From: Streptomyces sp. RPT161
Lineage (GTDB): Bacteria > Actinomycetota > Actinomycetes > Streptomycetales > Streptomycetaceae
Length of the DNA stretch: 64,000 nt
Direction of reading: 5' to 3'
Assembly: GCF_027533845.1 (NCBI RefSeq)
Contig: NZ_JAPZVN010000023.1
Location: forward strand, 1-64,000
The position numbers were made by a program, and so were the translations under genes. Of the stretch, positions 1 to 8,026 are shown in pieces; position 1 is the stretch's first letter, and each line of letters starts with the position of its first letter. The notes under the pieces were generated by a model. That model had not been told where the DNA came from. It searched no databases and worked only from the letters and a program-made list of their open reading frames with translations.

Positions 1-193
1 CGGCCTGCAGCACTCCGCCGAGGCTCACCCCGTCGGCATGACGTGGCCGGACAACACACCGACCCCGGTCACCGACCCGCAGCCGCCCGCCCTCCCGACG
101 CCGCGCCAAGACCTCGATCCGGACGGGCCGTTCGAGCCGGCGGGTGACGTCGGCCGGGCCTGGTACTGGGCGAACTCCCCCGAAGCTGACTGA
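1..193 (+). CDS. 3' end of an unidentified protein (partial)
   Basis: An open frame entering from the left edge ends at TGA 191-193. The visible 63 residues are rich in Pro, Asp and Ala and end in an acidic tail with AGDVGRAWYWANSPEAD-like character. No domain is recognisable. It lies upstream of, and co-directional with, the small membrane genes and traB, so it is probably part of the conjugation gene set. An internal ATG at 38 could start a shorter product, but the frame is open to the edge. Confidence 0.4.
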   Translation, partial: GLQHSAEAHPVGMTWPDNTPTPVTDPQPPALPTPRQDLDPDGPFEPAGDVGRAWYWANSPEAD

Positions 194-256
194 CCCCCGC
201 CGTGCCCCGCCCGCCGCGCGGGCGGGGCCCCTACTCCTGCGAAGGGCTCCCCTGAC

Positions 257-439
257 ATGAAGTACCTCGCCTTGGGCCTGTTGATGGCCCTGCTCATCCA
301 CTACCCGCACCTCGCCGCGTTCGTGGCTGTCTGCGCCGTCGCTGCCGTCGGGTGGGCGCTCGGGCAGGGCTGGCTGGTCGCTTCCGCCCTGGCCGCCGTC
401 AGCTGGCGCATGGCTGTCCGCCGTTGGGGGTGGGCGTGA
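257..439 (+). CDS. Small two-segment membrane protein
   Basis: A 60-residue product made almost entirely of two hydrophobic segments (about residues 3-21 and 22-50), with a positively charged C-terminus (MAVRRWGWA). No family is recognised. Its stop overlaps the next ATG (TGATG), so the two are translationally coupled. Tiny membrane proteins directly ahead of the DUF2637 and traB genes are common in Streptomyces conjugative plasmids and AICEs, where they help spread the element between hyphal compartments (Spd functions). That role is inferred from context only. Confidence 0.6.
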   Translation: MKYLALGLLMALLIHYPHLAAFVAVCAVAAVGWALGQGWLVASALAAVSWRMAVRRWGWA

Positions 440-690
440 TGGGCATCTACGACCGGATCATGCGAGCGACCGAGAACCCGACCAACGCAGCCAAGGTCAC
501 GACCGCTGCCGCGCATGCCGCCCGGATCGCCGCCAGCAGCGGCCACTCCACGGCAGCAGCAGTAGCAGCTGGCGCGGCCGGCGCCCTGTTCGTCGCCGCT
601 GACAAGGCGCTGCACGCCCCCAGTGCCGCGCCCGAGGGCGGTTACGCCACCTTCCGCGAGGACGGCAAGAGGAAGCGGGGGAAGCGCTGA
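439..690 (+). CDS. Small Ala-rich hypothetical protein of the tra region
   Basis: An 83-residue product starting at ATG 439, one base inside the previous stop and coupled to the next gene (TGATG at 688-692). An upstream extension exists in frame, but the overlap with the previous stop favours this start. The N-terminal helix (IYDRIMRATENPTNAAK) is followed by an Ala-rich, possibly membrane-associated stretch at about residues 30-55 and a very basic tail ending KRKRGKR. No known family. Position in the tra operon suggests an accessory transfer role. Confidence 0.55.
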   Translation: MGIYDRIMRATENPTNAAKVTTAAAHAARIAASSGHSTAAAVAAGAAGALFVAADKALHAPSAAPEGGYATFREDGKRKRGKR

Positions 691-2222
691 TGCTCGACAC
701 CGGTGCACCGTCCTCAGCGGTGACCACGACTCGGCCTGCTGCCGTTCCGGGTACGCCGCTCGCCGCTTCGGGTTCGCGGGCGAGCGTTCCGGGTACGGGC
801 ACGCGCCGTTCCGCGAGTGCCATGATCCTGTTGACCGTTGTCGCGGTCGTCGGTGGCGCGGTGCTCGCCGGTATCGGCTTCACCGGGTCGTACTCCGCTC
901 TGGTCCATCTTGGTTTCGCCCACGGGTTCGGCTGGTTCAGCCGGGTGTTCCCCATCGGTATCGACGCCGGGATCGTGGTCCTGCTGGCGCTCGATCTGCA
1001 CCTGATCCGCCGCCAAACCCCGTGGCCGATGCTGCGGCTGCTGGCGCACCTGCTGACCGGCTGCACGGTGTACTTCAACGCCTCGGCGGCCGGAAGGAAC
1101 GACACCGTCGGCGCGGCCATGCACGCTGTGCTGCCGCTGCTGTTCGTCGCCAGCGTCGAGGCCGGCCGCCGCCTGGTGGTGAAGGCCGCGAACCTGGAAG
1201 CCGGGCGCGAGTCGTCCGGGGTGCCGCTGCACCGCTGGCTGCTCGCGCCGGTCCCGTCGTGGCGGATGTACCGGCGGATGAAGTTGTGGGACATCGGCTC
1301 ATACGCCCAGGCCGTGGGGCTGGAGCGGGAGCGGATCGTCTACCGGGCTCTGCTCGACCGCCGGTACGGGGACTGGCGTAAGGCCCCGTCGGATGCCCGT
1401 CTGCCGTTCACGATGGCCCGGTTCGGCCTGTCTGTTGACGAGGCGCTGGCGCTGCCTCAGAAGGCCGAGGAAGCCGAGCGGTTGCGGGCCGAGGCTGAGC
1501 AGGCCCGGCAGGTCGAGGCGGAGACGCGGGGCGCCGAGCGGGCTGCTGAGGCGGAGGTCGCCCGGCTGCGCGCCCAGGGCACGGTCGAGGCCGCGCGGCA
1601 CCAGATTGACGCCGAAACCGGGGTTGCCGCGGTGGAGGCTCGCGCCGCGAAGCAGACGGCGGAGGCGTCCGCTCAGGCTCGTGCTCGGGCTGCTGCCGAG
1701 GAGGCTCAAGCGTTCGAGTCACTGGACGCAGCCGAAGCGAACAAGCGTGCGGCCGAAACGGATGCTGCTGCTGCCGAAACGCGGCGGCGCGTAGCCGAAA
1801 CGGACCGGGCCGCAGCCGGAATGGAACGAGAGGCAGCCGAGACGCGGCGTCGTGCGGCGGACGCCGAGCGGGCCGCGGCGGTCGCTGAGAGGGAGGCGGA
1901 GGCCGCGAAGGAGGCCGCCGAGGCTGCTCGGCTGCGCGCGGCCGAAACGCGGGCCCGCGTAGCCGGAATGGAACTGCGCGCGGTCGAAATGGAGGACGCT
2001 GCCCGCCTCACGCCCCGGGAACGGGCCGCCCGCAAGGTCGCCCGGATGATCCTGGCGACCGGCAGCAGCGACCCGGAAGCGGTCGAGCTGCAGACCATCG
2101 CGGACGCCCTCGGAGTGTCCACCACCACCGCGTCCGAACGACGCCGTGAGGCTGCCGAGTTGCTCTCGGGCGGCTACCAGCCCACCACCCACCACCGCAC
2201 CAGCATGGAGGCAGTCGCATGA
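690..2222 (+). CDS. DUF2637 membrane protein with long coiled coil and C-terminal HTH
   Basis: A 510-residue protein of the DUF2637 family found beside traB in Streptomyces plasmids and AICEs. After a Thr/Ser/Pro-rich N-terminus, four hydrophobic segments lie within about residues 45-155 (starting MILLTVVAVVGGAVLAGIGF). A segment up to about residue 250 is followed by a long Ala/Glu/Arg heptad-like coiled coil (about 250-450) built from variants of AAETRRRAA. The C-terminus carries a helix-turn-helix (TIADALGVSTTTASERRREA, about 465-490). The combination of membrane anchor, coiled coil and DNA-binding domain fits a factor that tethers plasmid DNA or TraB at the membrane. It overlaps traB by four bases (ATGA), so it is co-translated with the translocase. 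Confidence 0.85.
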   Translation: MLDTGAPSSAVTTTRPAAVPGTPLAASGSRASVPGTGTRRSASAMILLTVVAVVGGAVLAGIGFTGSYSALVHLGFAHGFGWFSRVFPIGIDAGIVVLLALDLHLIRRQTPWPMLRLLAHLLTGCTVYFNASAAGRNDTVGAAMHAVLPLLFVASVEAGRRLVVKAANLEAGRESSGVPLHRWLLAPVPSWRMYRRMKLWDIGSYAQAVGLERERIVYRALLDRRYGDWRKAPSDARLPFTMARFGLSVDEALALPQKAEEAERLRAEAEQARQVEAETRGAERAAEAEVARLRAQGTVEAARHQIDAETGVAAVEARAAKQTAEASAQARARAAAEEAQAFESLDAAEANKRAAETDAAAAETRRRVAETDRAAAGMEREAAETRRRAADAERAAAVAEREAEAAKEAAEAARLRAAETRARVAGMELRAVEMEDAARLTPRERAARKVARMILATGSSDPEAVELQTIADALGVSTTTASERRREAAELLSGGYQPTTHHRTSMEAVA

Positions 2223-4480
2223 CTACGGCAGTGAACGGCCACCACCACCCCGCCCCGCCGGGCGCCACGACGGTCGGCAAGCCTGTCGACCTGACCAAGC
2301 CGAGCGAGCCCGAGGACGCGCCGCCGCTCGTGCGGCTGGCCGAGGCGCCCCACGCGCCCGAGCCGGTCGACGCCCCGGCAACCCGTCAGCGCGCACGCAG
2401 GATCAGGCGCGCCACGCGCCGGGTACAGGCTGCGGTCACGCACGAACGGACCCGCAAGACGCTGCGCCTGACAGCCCGGCACAGTGCCTACCTCATCGGC
2501 GGCACAGGTGTCGTCGCCAAACGCGTCTGGCACGGCCGGACCGTGGCCGTGCACCACCAGATGCGCCAGGCCGCCATCACGGCCGGGGACATGGTGGGCG
2601 CCGCGGAGTGGCAGGACAAGGCTGACCGGTTCCGCCAGGCCCGCCACCAGCGCCGGATGGACATGTTGACCAAGGCGCCGCACATGGTGAAGTCGACCGC
2701 CATAGGTGTGGCTGGGGCCGAGGGGGCGCTGCTGCTGCTCGGTATCTGCATGGCCGCATCCAGCCGCGACCCTCACGATCTGGTGGTGCCGACGATGGCC
2801 GCGGTCGACGCGGTACGGGCCGTCTGCTGGTTCGTGGGCGTGGCGTGGGGCCCAGCACTGGCGCTGCTGGTCGTCGCTGGCCTGTCCCACCTGTGGCGGT
2901 CCGGTCAGAAGCACGAGACGGCGCCCGCGTGGGCTCGGCCCGCCTCCGGGAGTGCGGACGATGTCCCGATCACCCCGTCGATCGTCGTGAAAGCCCTGTC
3001 CGACTTGGGCATTGCCCAGTTGAAGAAGGCCATCAAGGAGATGGGCGACGCCGGGGCCGGCATGCTCGGCACGATCAGCCTCGCCGGGTGTGGTGTCGAG
3101 GTCGACGTCACCCTGCCGTCCGGGGTGAGCACGGAGGAAGTGCTGGCCAGGCGCCGGAAGTTGGCGGAGAACATGCACCGGCACGAGCACGAGCTGCACA
3201 TGAGCATTCCGCCGGCGCCCCGCACGGTGCGCATGTGGATCGCCGACTCCGGCGCGCTCGACGTGCCGATCGGCCCGTCGCCGCTGGTCACCGACCCGGA
3301 CACCACCGCCGACATGCATAAGGGCCGCGCCCCCTGGGGTGTCGACCTGCGGGGAGACGCGGTGCTCGTCTCACTGTGGCAACGGCACATGCTCATCACC
3401 GGCCTGTCCAACCAGGGCAAGACCGCGTCCCTGCGCGCGCTCGCTCTGTGGCTGGCGTTCGACAAGCGCGTCGAGTTCCGCATCGCCGACCTCAAGGGCG
3501 TCGGCGACTGGCAGATGTTCGACGGGATCGCCGCGGTGCTCATCCAGGGCCCGACCGACGAGCACGTGATCGAGGCAACGCACATGGTGGAAGGAGGCGT
3601 AGAGGAGATGGGGCGCCGGATCGATCTGATGCGGGAGCTCACCGCCAAGGGCTGGTCACAGGACAAGATCCTGGCCGACCCTCGGTTCGCCCCCCTCGTG
3701 CTCATCGTCGACGAGGCCCAGGTGGCCTATGGGTCCGGCGCCGTGGAGACGTTCATCACCGATAGCGGGGCCGTCAAGAAGGGCGCACCCTACGGGGGCT
3801 CGAAGGCGGACAGCCGGTACTTCCAGGGCGTGAAGAAAGTCCACGACCAGGGGCGCGCGGTGAACGTCACGATCTGGGAGGGCACGCAGGACCCGACCAA
3901 TGAGAACCTCCCGAAGCGGTCGAGGGAGGGTAACCACATCCGCGCGTCGCTGGTGCTAGGCACTGAGTCGCAGGCCCGCATGGCCGTGGGTGACTCGGCG
4001 GTAGACGCGGGCGCCGCACCGCATAAGCTCCGCCAGGGCCTGGACAAGGGCACGCTCGTGGTCGCCGGTGACGGGATCGAACTCGCCCCCGGTCAGCCGT
4101 CCGTGACGGCCCGGACCCACTACATCAGCGGGGACGACGCGAAGGAGATCGCCGAGCGGGCGAAGGCCCGCCGGTCCGGCGTCGAGACCCAGGGCGAGGT
4201 GGAGCTGGCGGAGGAGGTTGACCACCTCGCCGACGTGCTGGCCGTCCTGGGCAGCGCGGAGCGCATGAAGTCGGATGAGGTCCGGCAGCGCCTCGCAGAG
4301 CGGAACCCGAACGTCTACCGGCCATGGTCCGCATCCGACCTGACGCAGGCCCTCAAGCCCTTCGGGGCCGAGCCGCGGAAGTCCAATGGCAACCAGATGA
4401 TCTCCCGTGCGCGGGTGGTCGCAGCCATCGAGACCCGCGCCGAAGAGGCGGAAGACGCCGAAGAGTTCGACGGACAGTGA
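2219..4480 (+). CDS. traB: TraB-type FtsK/SpoIIIE DNA translocase for conjugation
   Basis: A 753-residue FtsK/SpoIIIE-like ATPase. Two membrane segments lie at about residues 162-181 and 203-224. The Walker A motif GLSNQGKTAS is at about 394-403 and Walker B LVLIVDEAQ at about 491-499. The C-terminus (about 670-740) looks like the winged-helix gamma domain that reads transfer sequences. Streptomyces TraB proteins form hexameric pores and move double-stranded DNA between mycelia without a relaxase, binding 8-bp repeats in the clt locus. Here a dense cluster of GGGGAGGC octamers starts two bases after the stop codon. Start ATG 2219 overlaps the upstream stop. Domain architecture and context make the assignment firm; substrate specificity is inferred. 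Confidence 0.9.
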   Translation: MTTAVNGHHHPAPPGATTVGKPVDLTKPSEPEDAPPLVRLAEAPHAPEPVDAPATRQRARRIRRATRRVQAAVTHERTRKTLRLTARHSAYLIGGTGVVAKRVWHGRTVAVHHQMRQAAITAGDMVGAAEWQDKADRFRQARHQRRMDMLTKAPHMVKSTAIGVAGAEGALLLLGICMAASSRDPHDLVVPTMAAVDAVRAVCWFVGVAWGPALALLVVAGLSHLWRSGQKHETAPAWARPASGSADDVPITPSIVVKALSDLGIAQLKKAIKEMGDAGAGMLGTISLAGCGVEVDVTLPSGVSTEEVLARRRKLAENMHRHEHELHMSIPPAPRTVRMWIADSGALDVPIGPSPLVTDPDTTADMHKGRAPWGVDLRGDAVLVSLWQRHMLITGLSNQGKTASLRALALWLAFDKRVEFRIADLKGVGDWQMFDGIAAVLIQGPTDEHVIEATHMVEGGVEEMGRRIDLMRELTAKGWSQDKILADPRFAPLVLIVDEAQVAYGSGAVETFITDSGAVKKGAPYGGSKADSRYFQGVKKVHDQGRAVNVTIWEGTQDPTNENLPKRSREGNHIRASLVLGTESQARMAVGDSAVDAGAAPHKLRQGLDKGTLVVAGDGIELAPGQPSVTARTHYISGDDAKEIAERAKARRSGVETQGEVELAEEVDHLADVLAVLGSAERMKSDEVRQRLAERNPNVYRPWSASDLTQALKPFGAEPRKSNGNQMISRARVVAAIETRAEEAEDAEEFDGQ

Positions 4481-4481
4481 T

Positions 4482-4582
4482 GGGGAGGCGCCGGGGAGGC
4501 CGGGGAGTTTTCCCCACGTGCCTCCCCACACCGCCTCCCCTGGATCGACCTGCATAGATGGCCCTTTGGGGAGGCTGGGGAG
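4482..4582. repeat. Candidate clt transfer locus: GGGGAGGC octamer cluster
   Basis: Five exact copies of the octamer GGGGAGGC occur in 94 bases: direct at 4482-4489, 4493-4500 and 4568-4575, and inverted (GCCTCCCC) at 4520-4527 and 4533-4540. Two near copies (GGGGAGTT at 4502, GGGGAGAC at 4577) lie within the cluster. It sits in the non-coding gap directly behind traB. TraB proteins of Streptomyces plasmids recognise short 8-bp TRS repeats (for example in pSVH1) near the tra gene, so this is the best candidate for this element's transfer origin. Binding is inferred from position and repeat length. Confidence 0.55.
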
Positions 4583-4688
4583 ACGCCTGCCCGGCCCCTG
4601 TTCGGACCCCGGGAAAAGAGAGGTTGAGCCCCTCCCCCTCACCTCCCTCCCCAACACGCACCGTTACCAATCTTCGAAGGGGATCACC

Positions 4689-5018
4689 ATGTCCGAGTAC
4701 CGCAGCTACACCCGCCGCGAGCGTGCCGAGCGTGCCCGCCTGATCCTGCGGGGCGCGAAGCAGGCCGCCGCGAGTGCCGTCGACCCGAGGGTCGAGCGCA
4801 GGATCGACGCGATCGACGAGCGGGCCGCCGACCGCGGGGCCCGCGAAGCCGACGCGCTGTACGCGCCGCACAACACCGCGCAGAACGAGCTTGCGAAGGC
4901 CAAGGCTCACGAGCGCGCCGCGCGGGGCGACGACCGCCGTACCGCCCGCCAGGCCCGGCAACAGGCCGAGCAGCGGGTGCGCGACACCCAACGAGCCATC
5001 CACCGCGCCGGATTGTGA
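4689..5018 (+). CDS. Highly charged helical protein (unknown function)
   Basis: A 109-residue product starting at ATG 4689 with GAAGGGG upstream. It is almost entirely Arg, Ala, Glu and Asp and is predicted to be helical throughout (RRERAERARLILRGAKQAAA near the N-terminus). No domain or signal is visible. It is the first gene behind the candidate clt and precedes another small gene and the SpdB-like gene, so it belongs to the transfer/spread region. A nucleic-acid-binding role is possible from the charge but unsupported. Confidence 0.6.
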   Translation: MSEYRSYTRRERAERARLILRGAKQAAASAVDPRVERRIDAIDERAADRGAREADALYAPHNTAQNELAKAKAHERAARGDDRRTARQARQQAEQRVRDTQRAIHRAGL

Positions 5019-5108
5019 CCGGCCTGACGGCTGCCTGTGGCCCCGGACAGACGCCCGGGGCCGCGGAGAGCCGGACAGCCCGCCCGGCCCGACCCGCAGG
5101 AGGAAGAC

Positions 5109-5345
5109 ATGCGCGAACCGATCACCGTTGCCGACCACATCCGCGAGGCCCAGCGGCTGCTCCAGCTCGCCAACAGGCCCGACACGTCCGCCGCTTCGCA
5201 GGAGGCATACGCCCACCGCGCCGCCGCCCACATCGCTATCGCCCGCGAGCTTCGCGAGGCTGCCGAACTCGTCCACGAAAGCCGGTGGGCCGCTGCACAG
5301 ACCACGGGCCTGAGCGACCTGCTCAGCAGCAAGACCGGATTGTGA
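5109..5345 (+). CDS. Small helical hypothetical protein
   Basis: A 78-residue product. ATG 5109 is chosen because AGGAGG stands seven bases upstream, although the frame extends further left. It is acidic and helical (ITVADHIREAQRLLQLANRP at residues 5-24) with no membrane segment. The motif layout resembles small accessory proteins that sit between traB and spdB in Streptomyces AICEs; no biochemical function is known to me. It is followed by an 86-base gap and the SpdB-like gene in the same direction. Confidence 0.6.
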   Translation: MREPITVADHIREAQRLLQLANRPDTSAASQEAYAHRAAAHIAIARELREAAELVHESRWAAAQTTGLSDLLSSKTGL

Positions 5346-5431
5346 CCACGCCCCGGGGCGGCCGACGAGTTTGCCGACCTGACGGCCACCCCGGGCCCCG
5401 CACCCCATTCGAGAGAGCAGGAACACCCATC

Positions 5432-5833
5432 ATGAACCCGAACCCGCTGCCCGAGCCGGTGCAGCCCGCCAATGTCATCCCCAGCACCGTCCCCGGCGCC
5501 CCGCTCCAGCCGGTTCAACTGCCGTCCGGTCAGTGGGTGTACGCCCCTCAGCCACAGCCCCAGGTCGTCACCGTGCAGATGCCCGCGGCGCAGCCGACGA
5601 TGCCGCAGTGGCTCCGGGACATAATCGTGGTCACCATCCTGGTCCTGGCCGTCGTCGCCGTGTGCACTGCGGGAATCTGCGCGGTCGTGGTCGTCGCCGG
5701 CGGAACCCTGATCGGCATCATCGGCACCCTCGGCGCCAACCTCCCCTTCATTGGCGTCACCCTCGTCGGCCTGGTCCTCGCCGCCGGATGGGCCGCCAAC
5801 AAGTTCAAGGGCATCAAGGGCAGCGAGAAGTAA
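5432..5833 (+). CDS. SpdB-like plasmid spread membrane protein
   Basis: A 133-residue protein with a Pro/Gln-rich N-terminus (residues 1-65), two hydrophobic membrane segments (about 70-96 and 100-122) and a short Lys-rich tail ending KGIKGSEK. Small proline-rich proteins with two transmembrane helices next to traB are typical of SpdB family members, which help intramycelial spreading of Streptomyces plasmids. ATG 5432 is preceded by AGCAGGA. A perfect terminator hairpin follows within 15 bases, closing the transfer operon. Confidence 0.65.
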   Translation: MNPNPLPEPVQPANVIPSTVPGAPLQPVQLPSGQWVYAPQPQPQVVTVQMPAAQPTMPQWLRDIIVVTILVLAVVAVCTAGICAVVVVAGGTLIGIIGTLGANLPFIGVTLVGLVLAAGWAANKFKGIKGSEK

Positions 5834-5846
5834 CTGCCCCCATGCG

Positions 5847-5877
5847 AAAGCCCCTTACGAATTCCGTAAGGGGCTTT
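5847..5877 (+). terminator. Rho-independent terminator after the transfer operon
   Basis: A perfect 13-bp inverted repeat (AAAGCCCCTTACG, 5-base loop, complementary arm) starts 13 bases after the SpdB-like stop. The arm ends in TTT. It separates the transfer operon from the HTH-TPR regulator gene. Confidence 0.85.
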
Positions 5878-5939
5878 GCCAGTCTCCCGGCCGCGCGACA
5901 GGGGTACCGTTCCCAGTGGACGCTAGGAATGGAGCCAGT

Positions 5940-7169
5940 ATGCCCCACTACAGCGACATTGGGGGCAGCGCAGAGAGCAACGGGCAGCGCCTTGCCCGGA
6001 TTCGCGCGCGCCACCGTTGGACACAACAGCGCCTCGCCACCGAGGCCGGGTACTCTCTCGCAGCCGTGAAAGCCTTCGAGCAAGGGCGCCGCAGCCTCGA
6101 CCGGCCCGCCGTTATCCTCGCCTTCGCCCGCGCCCTCGACTGCCACCCCACCGAGATCACCGGCAGCCCCTACACGCCGGTCCACAACGACAGGGAAGGA
6201 CAGGACGCCGTCGCCTCCATCGCCGCCGTGCGCCGCGCCCTCCTCCGGCACGGCCGTCCAACTCGGCCCGCAGAGCACGAAGCCGCCGCCGTCGATCTGC
6301 CCGAGCTGCGACTACGGGTCGCCGCGGCCAACCAGTACCGCCACGCCGCATCCCTGGCCAAGTCCGGCAACGTCCTGCCAGCGCTGCTGCGCGATCTGCA
6401 GGTGGCCGCCGAACTGTGCGAAGGAGACCAGCGCCGCGAGGCGTTCGGGCTGCTCGCGTCCGGATACGAGTGCGCCATGCAGTACCTGTACAAGCTCGGC
6501 CACACCTCCGATGCCACCCTGGCGACCGAGCGGGTCGTGTGGTCCGCCCAGGAGACTGATGACCCGCTGCGCATGGTGGCTGCCCGCTGGTACGACGCAG
6601 GCGAGTTCCTGTCGATCGGCGAGCACGACGAAGCCGGGGCCATCATCGACGGCGCACTGACCGAACTCGGTGCCATCCGCGACCGCGCGCCCGAGGCTGT
6701 ATCGCTGCGCGGCGCGTTCCACCTGAAAGCCGCGCTGAACTCGGCACGTGCGACCGACAGTCGAGGCGCTGAGCAGCATTGGAAGAAGGCCAAGGCGGCT
6801 GCGGAGGAACTCGGCGAGGACCGCAACGACTACCAGCTGCAGTTCGGGCCGACGAACGTGGCCATCTGGGGCGTGAGCCTGCCCGTGGAGATGGGCAAGG
6901 GCCGCCTCGCGGTCGAGCGGGCCGGCGGTGTGCAGTTGCCTACGCAGTACTCGCCGGAGCGGCGGTCTCACCATTTCATCGACGTGGGCCGTGCGCACTT
7001 CTACAACGGGCAGCGTGACCTCGCGCTGGGCGCTTTCCTGAAGGCGGAGCGGTTCGCGCCGCAGGCCACCCGGATGCATGCGGGTGTCCGGGAGACGGTG
7101 GGAACGATGATCCGCACTCAGAAACGTGGAGAGCTCGTCGAGTTGGGCATCCGGCTCGGCGTGGTCTAA
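5940..7169 (+). CDS. XRE-family HTH regulator with TPR-like C-terminal region
   Basis: A 410-residue protein with an N-terminal XRE helix-turn-helix (about residues 14-72, core RLATEAGYSLAAVKAFEQGR) followed by a long helical region of the TPR-like sort seen in Streptomyces regulators that sense small ligands or peptides. ATG 5940 is chosen because GGAG lies six bases upstream; a longer frame to 5751 runs through the terminator and is unlikely. It stands alone between a terminator and the resolvase-like gene, upstream of the graspetide genes, and could control transfer or the peptide cluster. The target is not visible from sequence. Confidence 0.8.
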   Translation: MPHYSDIGGSAESNGQRLARIRARHRWTQQRLATEAGYSLAAVKAFEQGRRSLDRPAVILAFARALDCHPTEITGSPYTPVHNDREGQDAVASIAAVRRALLRHGRPTRPAEHEAAAVDLPELRLRVAAANQYRHAASLAKSGNVLPALLRDLQVAAELCEGDQRREAFGLLASGYECAMQYLYKLGHTSDATLATERVVWSAQETDDPLRMVAARWYDAGEFLSIGEHDEAGAIIDGALTELGAIRDRAPEAVSLRGAFHLKAALNSARATDSRGAEQHWKKAKAAAEELGEDRNDYQLQFGPTNVAIWGVSLPVEMGKGRLAVERAGGVQLPTQYSPERRSHHFIDVGRAHFYNGQRDLALGAFLKAERFAPQATRMHAGVRETVGTMIRTQKRGELVELGIRLGVV

Positions 7170-7196
7170 AGGGATACGGTCTGTAGCCCTTCCGTC

Positions 7197-7252
7197 ACCC
7201 CCTGGTCTCTAGCGTCGGTTGAGTAGTCGCCGGTGCCACAAGACCAGGGGGT
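7197..7252. promoter_or_regulatory. 12-bp perfect inverted repeat covering the next gene's ribosome site
   Basis: Arms ACCCCCTGGTCT (7197-7208) and AGACCAGGGGGT (7241-7252) are exactly complementary with a 32-base loop. The right arm contains AGGGGG, the only Shine-Dalgarno-like sequence for the GTG start at 7259. In RNA the stem would bury that site. It may instead be a protein operator or a recombination site for the adjacent resolvase-like protein. Confidence 0.5.
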
Positions 7253-7258
7253 TTCTAC

Positions 7259-7660
7259 GTGGACGAGCAACGCCCACTGGCGTTCATCTATGACCGCTCC
7301 ACGACAGAGAACACGACGGAGTTGGAGCGTCGCCTGAAAGCGTGCGGCGAGTACGTCACCGCGCAGGGCTGGGGCTTCGGCGGCTGGTGGGTCGACAACG
7401 GCGACTACGCGCTCACGAACGACCGCCGCCCCGCCCTCGACACCCTGCTCCGCACGATGCGCGCCGCCGGAACCGGCCCGCGGGTGTGCCTGGTTCACGA
7501 CTGGGACCGGCTCAGCCGCGACATGCAAGCCCGCGGCCTGATGACGCGTCGCGTGCTCCTGCTCGACGGCTGGGTAGAGACCTGCGCCGGAGAGAAGCGC
7601 ACCGCGGGCGGCTCGGAGTTGCGTATGGGCCGGTTGTCGTCCGGGCCGATCACAGCATGA
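7259..7660 (+). CDS. Serine-resolvase catalytic-domain-like protein, lacks DNA-binding domain
   Basis: A 133-residue protein resembling the N-terminal domain of serine recombinases. It has an initial strand with FIYDRST (residues 9-15, the position of the usual catalytic serine), a central RRPALDTLLRTM helix and the family motif DWDRLSRDM near residues 81-89. It stops there without a helix-turn-helix or recombinase domain, so it is about half the length of a normal resolvase. GTG 7259 is the only sensible start. It overlaps the next gene (ATGA). Stand-alone domains of this kind occur in Streptomyces mobile elements; whether this one is catalytically active is uncertain. Confidence 0.65.
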   Translation: MDEQRPLAFIYDRSTTENTTELERRLKACGEYVTAQGWGFGGWWVDNGDYALTNDRRPALDTLLRTMRAAGTGPRVCLVHDWDRLSRDMQARGLMTRRVLLLDGWVETCAGEKRTAGGSELRMGRLSSGPITA

Positions 7661-7983
7661 GTGCCGCCAGCGTCCAGTGGCATCCCGGCCGTTGCTGGCT
7701 GTGGTGCCGACGGACCCGCCTCCCTGTCACGTGGATCGGCCCCGTGCAATTACGCGGCGCGCACGTGCCCATGTACGCCTGCGCCCAGTGCCTCGATGCG
7801 CTGGAGGCCCTGGCCTGGTCCGAGCTGCTCCGCAAGGACGCTCGCGCCACCACCCCCATGAACCCCCGTTCCGGTCAGGAAAACCCCGGACAGGTCGAGA
7901 TGGCCGGAACGGGCCTACGGGCGGCCGTCCCGCTGGAAATATCCCGGCAGGACAACCGCCCAGCCCGCCCACGAAACCTTTGA
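7657..7983 (+). CDS. Small protein with paired Cys (possible zinc-binding), unknown
   Basis: A 108-residue product whose ATG 7657 overlaps the resolvase-like stop (ATGA), indicating co-translation. The N-terminal half contains WHPGRCWLWC and, 40 residues later, YACAQCLDALEAL, giving two CxxC-like pairs that could bind a metal. The C-terminal third is polar and probably disordered. No known family. It sits between the resolvase-like gene and the graspetide precursor, 43 bases away, and may belong to either unit. Confidence 0.55.
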   Translation: MSAASVQWHPGRCWLWCRRTRLPVTWIGPVQLRGAHVPMYACAQCLDALEALAWSELLRKDARATTPMNPRSGQENPGQVEMAGTGLRAAVPLEISRQDNRPARPRNL

Positions 7984-8026
7984 GCGGGACGCAGTAACGG
8001 CACACCGACAACAACAGGAGGACACC

